DNA from: an uncultured Selenomonadaceae bacterium
GTDB taxonomy: Bacteria; Bacillota; Negativicutes; Selenomonadales; Selenomonadaceae
DNA length: 64,000 nt
Direction of reading: 5' to 3'
NCBI GenBank assembly: GCA_902778455.1
Contig: CACYXR010000008.1
Span: 1-64,000 of the forward strand
Both the position numbers and the translations under genes were made by a program. Positions 61,575-64,000 of the stretch are shown here, in pieces (the stretch's first letter is position 1; each line of letters begins with the position of its first letter). The notes beneath the pieces are model-generated. The model was not told where the DNA came from and searched no databases. It saw only the letters and a list, made by a program, of their open reading frames with translations.

Positions 61575-62354
61575 ATGGCAAAAACAGCAAAAACGACAGC
61601 AATTGCGACCACCGCAAAGGAAACGAGCATTACAGAAGGCTTTGAAACCTTGCAGAAGGTGGAATCGGCTCTTTCCGAGGAGATGGACGGGCTTTCGGCG
61701 GTGTTTGAGCAGATCAAGATTCCCATCGGCGGCGTGACATCTTTCGAGTTTCCCAGCGAAGACCCGGAGCAGACAGAGACGGTCAAGGAGTTTTCGGCGG
61801 TGATTCTGTATCATCATCCGATGCGGGCGTATTACAAGGAGAAATATACGGGAGGCAACAATCCTCCTGATTGCGGAAGTATGAACGGCGCAACGGGAAT
61901 GGGCGAGCCGGGAGGCGTTTGCGAGCATTGTGTTTTTGACCAGTTCGGCACGGGAGAAAACGGAGCGAAGGCGTGCAAGGAGCGGCGTCGGCTCTATCTT
62001 CTCTTGGATGGCGAGATTTTCCCAATGATTATGTCGCTCCCGACAGGCTCCTTGCGGGATTTCAGCCGCTACATGATGCGCGTGTTGCCGAAATACGGAA
62101 AAAGCAATGCTATCCTCACGCATTTCTCCCTTGTCCGAGCGACGAACAAAGGCGGTATTGTCTATACTAAAGTCGCTTTTCGTATGGAAAGGGCGTTGAC
62201 GGCGGCAGAGCTTGCTGTAGTCGAGCAAATGAGCGAGCGGGCTAAGGCAATCAGTAAGACAGTCGGATTCGACATCGAAACGGATGGAAACGCAGAGAAG
62301 GAAAAACAAATAAACGATGAACGCGGAGCACAAATCCTAGAACAAGTTGCGTAA
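61575..62354 (+). CDS. Conserved mobile-element protein, possible ssDNA-binding role
   Basis: The 259-residue product has a low-complexity start (MAKTAKTTAIATTAKETS), a core with GGVTSFEFPSEDPEQTETVK and two Cys pairs around residues 99-133 (CGSM...CEHC...C). RRLYLLLDGEIFPMIMSLPT and YTKVAFRMERALTAAE follow. Similar-looking proteins sit beside recombination genes on Firmicutes elements. A role in ssDNA binding is suggested by position with the PD-(D/E)XK gene, not by a recognised domain. AGGAGG supports the ATG. Confidence 0.7.
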   Translation: MAKTAKTTAIATTAKETSITEGFETLQKVESALSEEMDGLSAVFEQIKIPIGGVTSFEFPSEDPEQTETVKEFSAVILYHHPMRAYYKEKYTGGNNPPDCGSMNGATGMGEPGGVCEHCVFDQFGTGENGAKACKERRRLYLLLDGEIFPMIMSLPTGSLRDFSRYMMRVLPKYGKSNAILTHFSLVRATNKGGIVYTKVAFRMERALTAAELAVVEQMSERAKAISKTVGFDIETDGNAEKEKQINDERGAQILEQVA

Positions 62355-62380
62355 GCGCTCGTAGAATCCTGATATAATCC

Positions 62381-62600
62381 GTTTCCCGATTTCTCCGTTT
62401 TCCCCAAATAAAAAACGGATGCAATTGCAGTAAAGCCGCCGATATCCATGCTAAAAAAACGGGAAAATCGCGAAAACGGAGAAATAACGATCCTAATTGA
62501 GGCCTAACTAAGGCAATTACACAGATTCCCCCTGGTTCCCAGAAGTCCCTTCACGTTCATTCCAGTGGGGGGATTCTGAGATCCGGGAACAACGCTGTTT
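62381..62600. other. Putative oriT or replication-origin region
   Basis: No gene is present. ATTTCTCCGTTTTC (62389-62402) is inverted at 62472-62485. A second pair, CAGATTCCCCCTGG with CCAGTGGGGGGATTCTG, spans 62522-62578. The region lies immediately upstream of a mobC-like gene and a relaxase gene, the usual place for oriT. A related structure at about 63683-63776 begins with the same 17 bases. Confidence 0.55.
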
Positions 62601-62727
62601 ACGATGCCGAGGATGAAGAATTCAAAAAACCATCTAAAATAGAAGAGTTCCATATTGTTCTGCGGCGTAATATTTTTTCAAATTGTATGTACATAAAAAT
62701 AAAATGTATATACAAGGAGGAAATACA

Positions 62728-63036
62728 ATGAAAAAGATTCCACAATGCCAGAAAAACAACATACTTAATATCCGAATTGCAGAACAGGAAAAACAGCAAT
62801 ACATATTCGAGGCACAAGCGCTGAATATGAACTTATCGCAATATGTTCTTTATCTGTTGCGGCACAAGGAAATCAAGTATATTGAAGGAGGCATGGAATT
62901 AGCCAAAGCGCTGTACCAAATCAACCAAAATCTGAACGAAATAGCGAAATGCAATCCTGCTTCGGCACAAAAACTCAGGGATGTTGCTACACAAGGAATT
63001 GAAACAATAATGGCCTGTGCCGAGAAAAAGAAATGA
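62728..63036 (+). CDS. MobC-like relaxosome protein
   Basis: The 102-residue product has the pattern NILNIRIAEQEKQQYIFEAQ, NMNLSQYVLYLLRHKEI and MELAKALYQINQNLNEIAKC, typical of MobC/MbeC relaxosome accessory proteins with a ribbon-helix-helix. It binds oriT and helps the relaxase nick. AAGGAGG supports ATG 62728. It overlaps or abuts the relaxase start. Confidence 0.85.
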   Translation: MKKIPQCQKNNILNIRIAEQEKQQYIFEAQALNMNLSQYVLYLLRHKEIKYIEGGMELAKALYQINQNLNEIAKCNPASAQKLRDVATQGIETIMACAEKKK

Positions 63037-63046
63037 GGTGCGCCCT

Positions 63047-63541
63047 TTGTGCATCATGAAGCATGTAAATGCTACACCCAGATCACTGCAACAGATGGTT
63101 GATTATTTAAGCAATGAGGAGAAGACTGGTAATCAAGGGGTGTTTGGCATCGGGGTAAATCCCGAAGCTCCGGCACAGGAAATGCAATTTGTTCAAGACG
63201 TATTTTGCAGAGAAGGTCTAAAGCATCCGTACATCCAAGTTATCTTCAGCTTTGATACCGGTATCACTCTTAGTCCAGAAGAGGTTCAAGACATCTGCAT
63301 TAGGATTGGCCAAATTCTAATCAGCGATGACAGGCAAGTGTTCGGAGCCATTCACTCTCTTGGCACCAATAATATCCATTGCCATTATATGATAAACGCC
63401 GTTGGCATTGACGGCTCTCTGTACCAACAAGGCCACCATGTCAACTATTTCAAGCACAAAGCAAACGAAGTGCTGCGGGAGTATGGATTACCCCCCATTA
63501 AGGTTAGTTCTCCCTCCCTCCCCTTCGGGATACGAAGCTGA
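63047..63541 (+). CDS. Relaxase, N-terminal domain only (truncated)
   Basis: The frame encodes the MobA/VirD2-type nickase domain: ATPRSLQQMVDYLSNEEKTG with a candidate catalytic Tyr, and IHSLGTNNIHCHYMINAVG with the HxH metal site. It ends at about 164 residues, whereas such relaxases usually exceed 300. No helicase or C-terminal domain follows. The start is uncertain: TTG 63047 after GAGG is preferred, with ATG 63017 and ATG 63056 as alternatives. It may be a decayed or minimal relaxase. Confidence 0.8.
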   Translation: MCIMKHVNATPRSLQQMVDYLSNEEKTGNQGVFGIGVNPEAPAQEMQFVQDVFCREGLKHPYIQVIFSFDTGITLSPEEVQDICIRIGQILISDDRQVFGAIHSLGTNNIHCHYMINAVGIDGSLYQQGHHVNYFKHKANEVLREYGLPPIKVSSPSLPFGIRS

Positions 63542-63925
63542 AACAAAAGCGGCGCCATATTTTCGACGCCGCTACATACCAATGAAAATTTCACCGGGCT
63601 TTTCCCGAATTGTCTTTGGATGATTTGCAACAAGCTCTCTTATGGGAAGCGCCAAACAGTCGATGACGGACTGGTTTCTCAAATTTCTCCGTTTTCCCCC
63701 AAAAACAGGTACAGATATCGCCTAGCCTGTCGGGTATTGCGCTCGTTAAAAACGGGAAATCGGAGAAAACCGTGAAAACACACTCATCTCATGACTGTCA
63801 AGAGGCAAAGTCATATGGGCATAAACCAGGACTCCGCAAAGAATTATACGAAATCATTCGTTGACTGCACACGGGGGCTAACATTTCCGTACCCTGAAGG
63901 TAGAATGCAGCCGTATTCTATATGT
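63542..63925. other. Noncoding region with second oriT-like structure
   Basis: No gene is seen. A GGCGTCGAAAATATGGCGCC-type hairpin follows the relaxase stop (near 63549-63573). At 63683 a 17-base match to 62389 (ATTTCTCCGTTTTCCCC) begins a structure that ends with AAAACGGGAAATCGGAGAAA near 63760. Confidence 0.5.
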
Positions 63926-63927
63926 TG

Positions 63928-63956
63928 TTGATACGTTTTTGATACTGTGGTATAAT
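63928..63956 (+). promoter_or_regulatory. Promoter of the last gene
   Basis: TTGATA (63928-63933) and TATAAT (63951-63956) are separated by exactly 17 bp, about 30 bp before the start codon of the final gene. Confidence 0.8.
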
Positions 63957-63985
63957 ATAATATGTCATCGAAGGAGGAGTAATGT

Positions 63986-64000
63986 ATGGACGATTGCAAC
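63986..64000 (+). CDS. Gene start, product unknown (cut by window end)
   Basis: AAGGAGGAG and an ATG at 63986 (or 63982) behind a strong promoter mark the start of a gene. Only five codons (MDDCN) are visible, so nothing can be said about its function. Confidence 0.6.

Overview
The window is a chromosomal segment of a Gram-negative (diderm) Firmicute of the class Negativicutes, most likely a Selenomonas-like member. The reasons are a Firmicutes-style layout (sigma-A promoters, strong AGGAGG ribosome binding sites, AzlCD, YolD/UmuC cassettes) combined with a complete outer-membrane programme: Kdo and lipid A genes, the Lpt transport genes, TamB and BamA. The species cannot be fixed from the sequence alone.

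Layout. 1-30 is the 5' end of a 16S rRNA gene leaving the window on the minus strand, with its promoter at 203-231. 384-5351 holds a two-component system, a small hypothetical gene, thiC and a 2'-5' RNA ligase-like gene. 5465-30317 is almost entirely minus strand and is the envelope supercluster. In transcription order it reads lpxB, msbA, a waaA-lpxK fusion, kdsB, kdsA, kdsD, kdsC, an LpxL-type acyltransferase, lptC, lptA, lptB, lptF/G, a DUF3084 gene, a YqgF-like gene, dCMP deaminase, tamB, a sigma factor, a one-TM protein, bamA and an outer-membrane protein. Many genes overlap by 4 bp. Together they make Kdo2-lipid A, flip it, carry it to the outer membrane and insert outer-membrane proteins. 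A perfect consensus parS site lies at 30572-30587, just upstream of this cluster. 30613-39261 holds a secreted hypothetical protein, cysK, azlC-azlD, dinB, a small orphan gene and a SWIM/SNF2 helicase.

From about 39.3 kb to the end the window is accessory DNA. It has toxin-antitoxin pairs, excisionase-like HTH genes, a YolD/UmuC cassette with an SOS-like palindromic operator, XRE regulators, a truncated AAA ATPase, and an AT-rich block (45.2-50.7 kb) of zinc-ribbon proteins carrying Sel1 or BspA-type leucine-rich repeats. It continues with an amber-interrupted Sel1-acyl carrier protein gene, a block of mobile-element genes (DUF932, cysteine-rich protein, M20-like peptidase, PD-(D/E)XK nuclease, DUF3846) and a MobC/relaxase pair beside an oriT-like region. 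This looks like part of an integrated mobilizable or conjugative element in partial decay.

Four kinds of repeat recur. One is a family with TA-flanked terminal inverted repeats (MITE-like, three copies). One is a GC-rich palindromic family (three copies). One is a four-hairpin element whose two copies differ by compensatory changes. The last is the inverted-repeat structure flanking mobC and the relaxase. The best candidates for something undescribed are the four-hairpin element, the twin zinc-ribbon genes with the Sel1-ACP gene, the 28-bp perfect inverted repeat at 51.8-52.2 kb, and the sigma factor plus one-TM protein between tamB and bamA.
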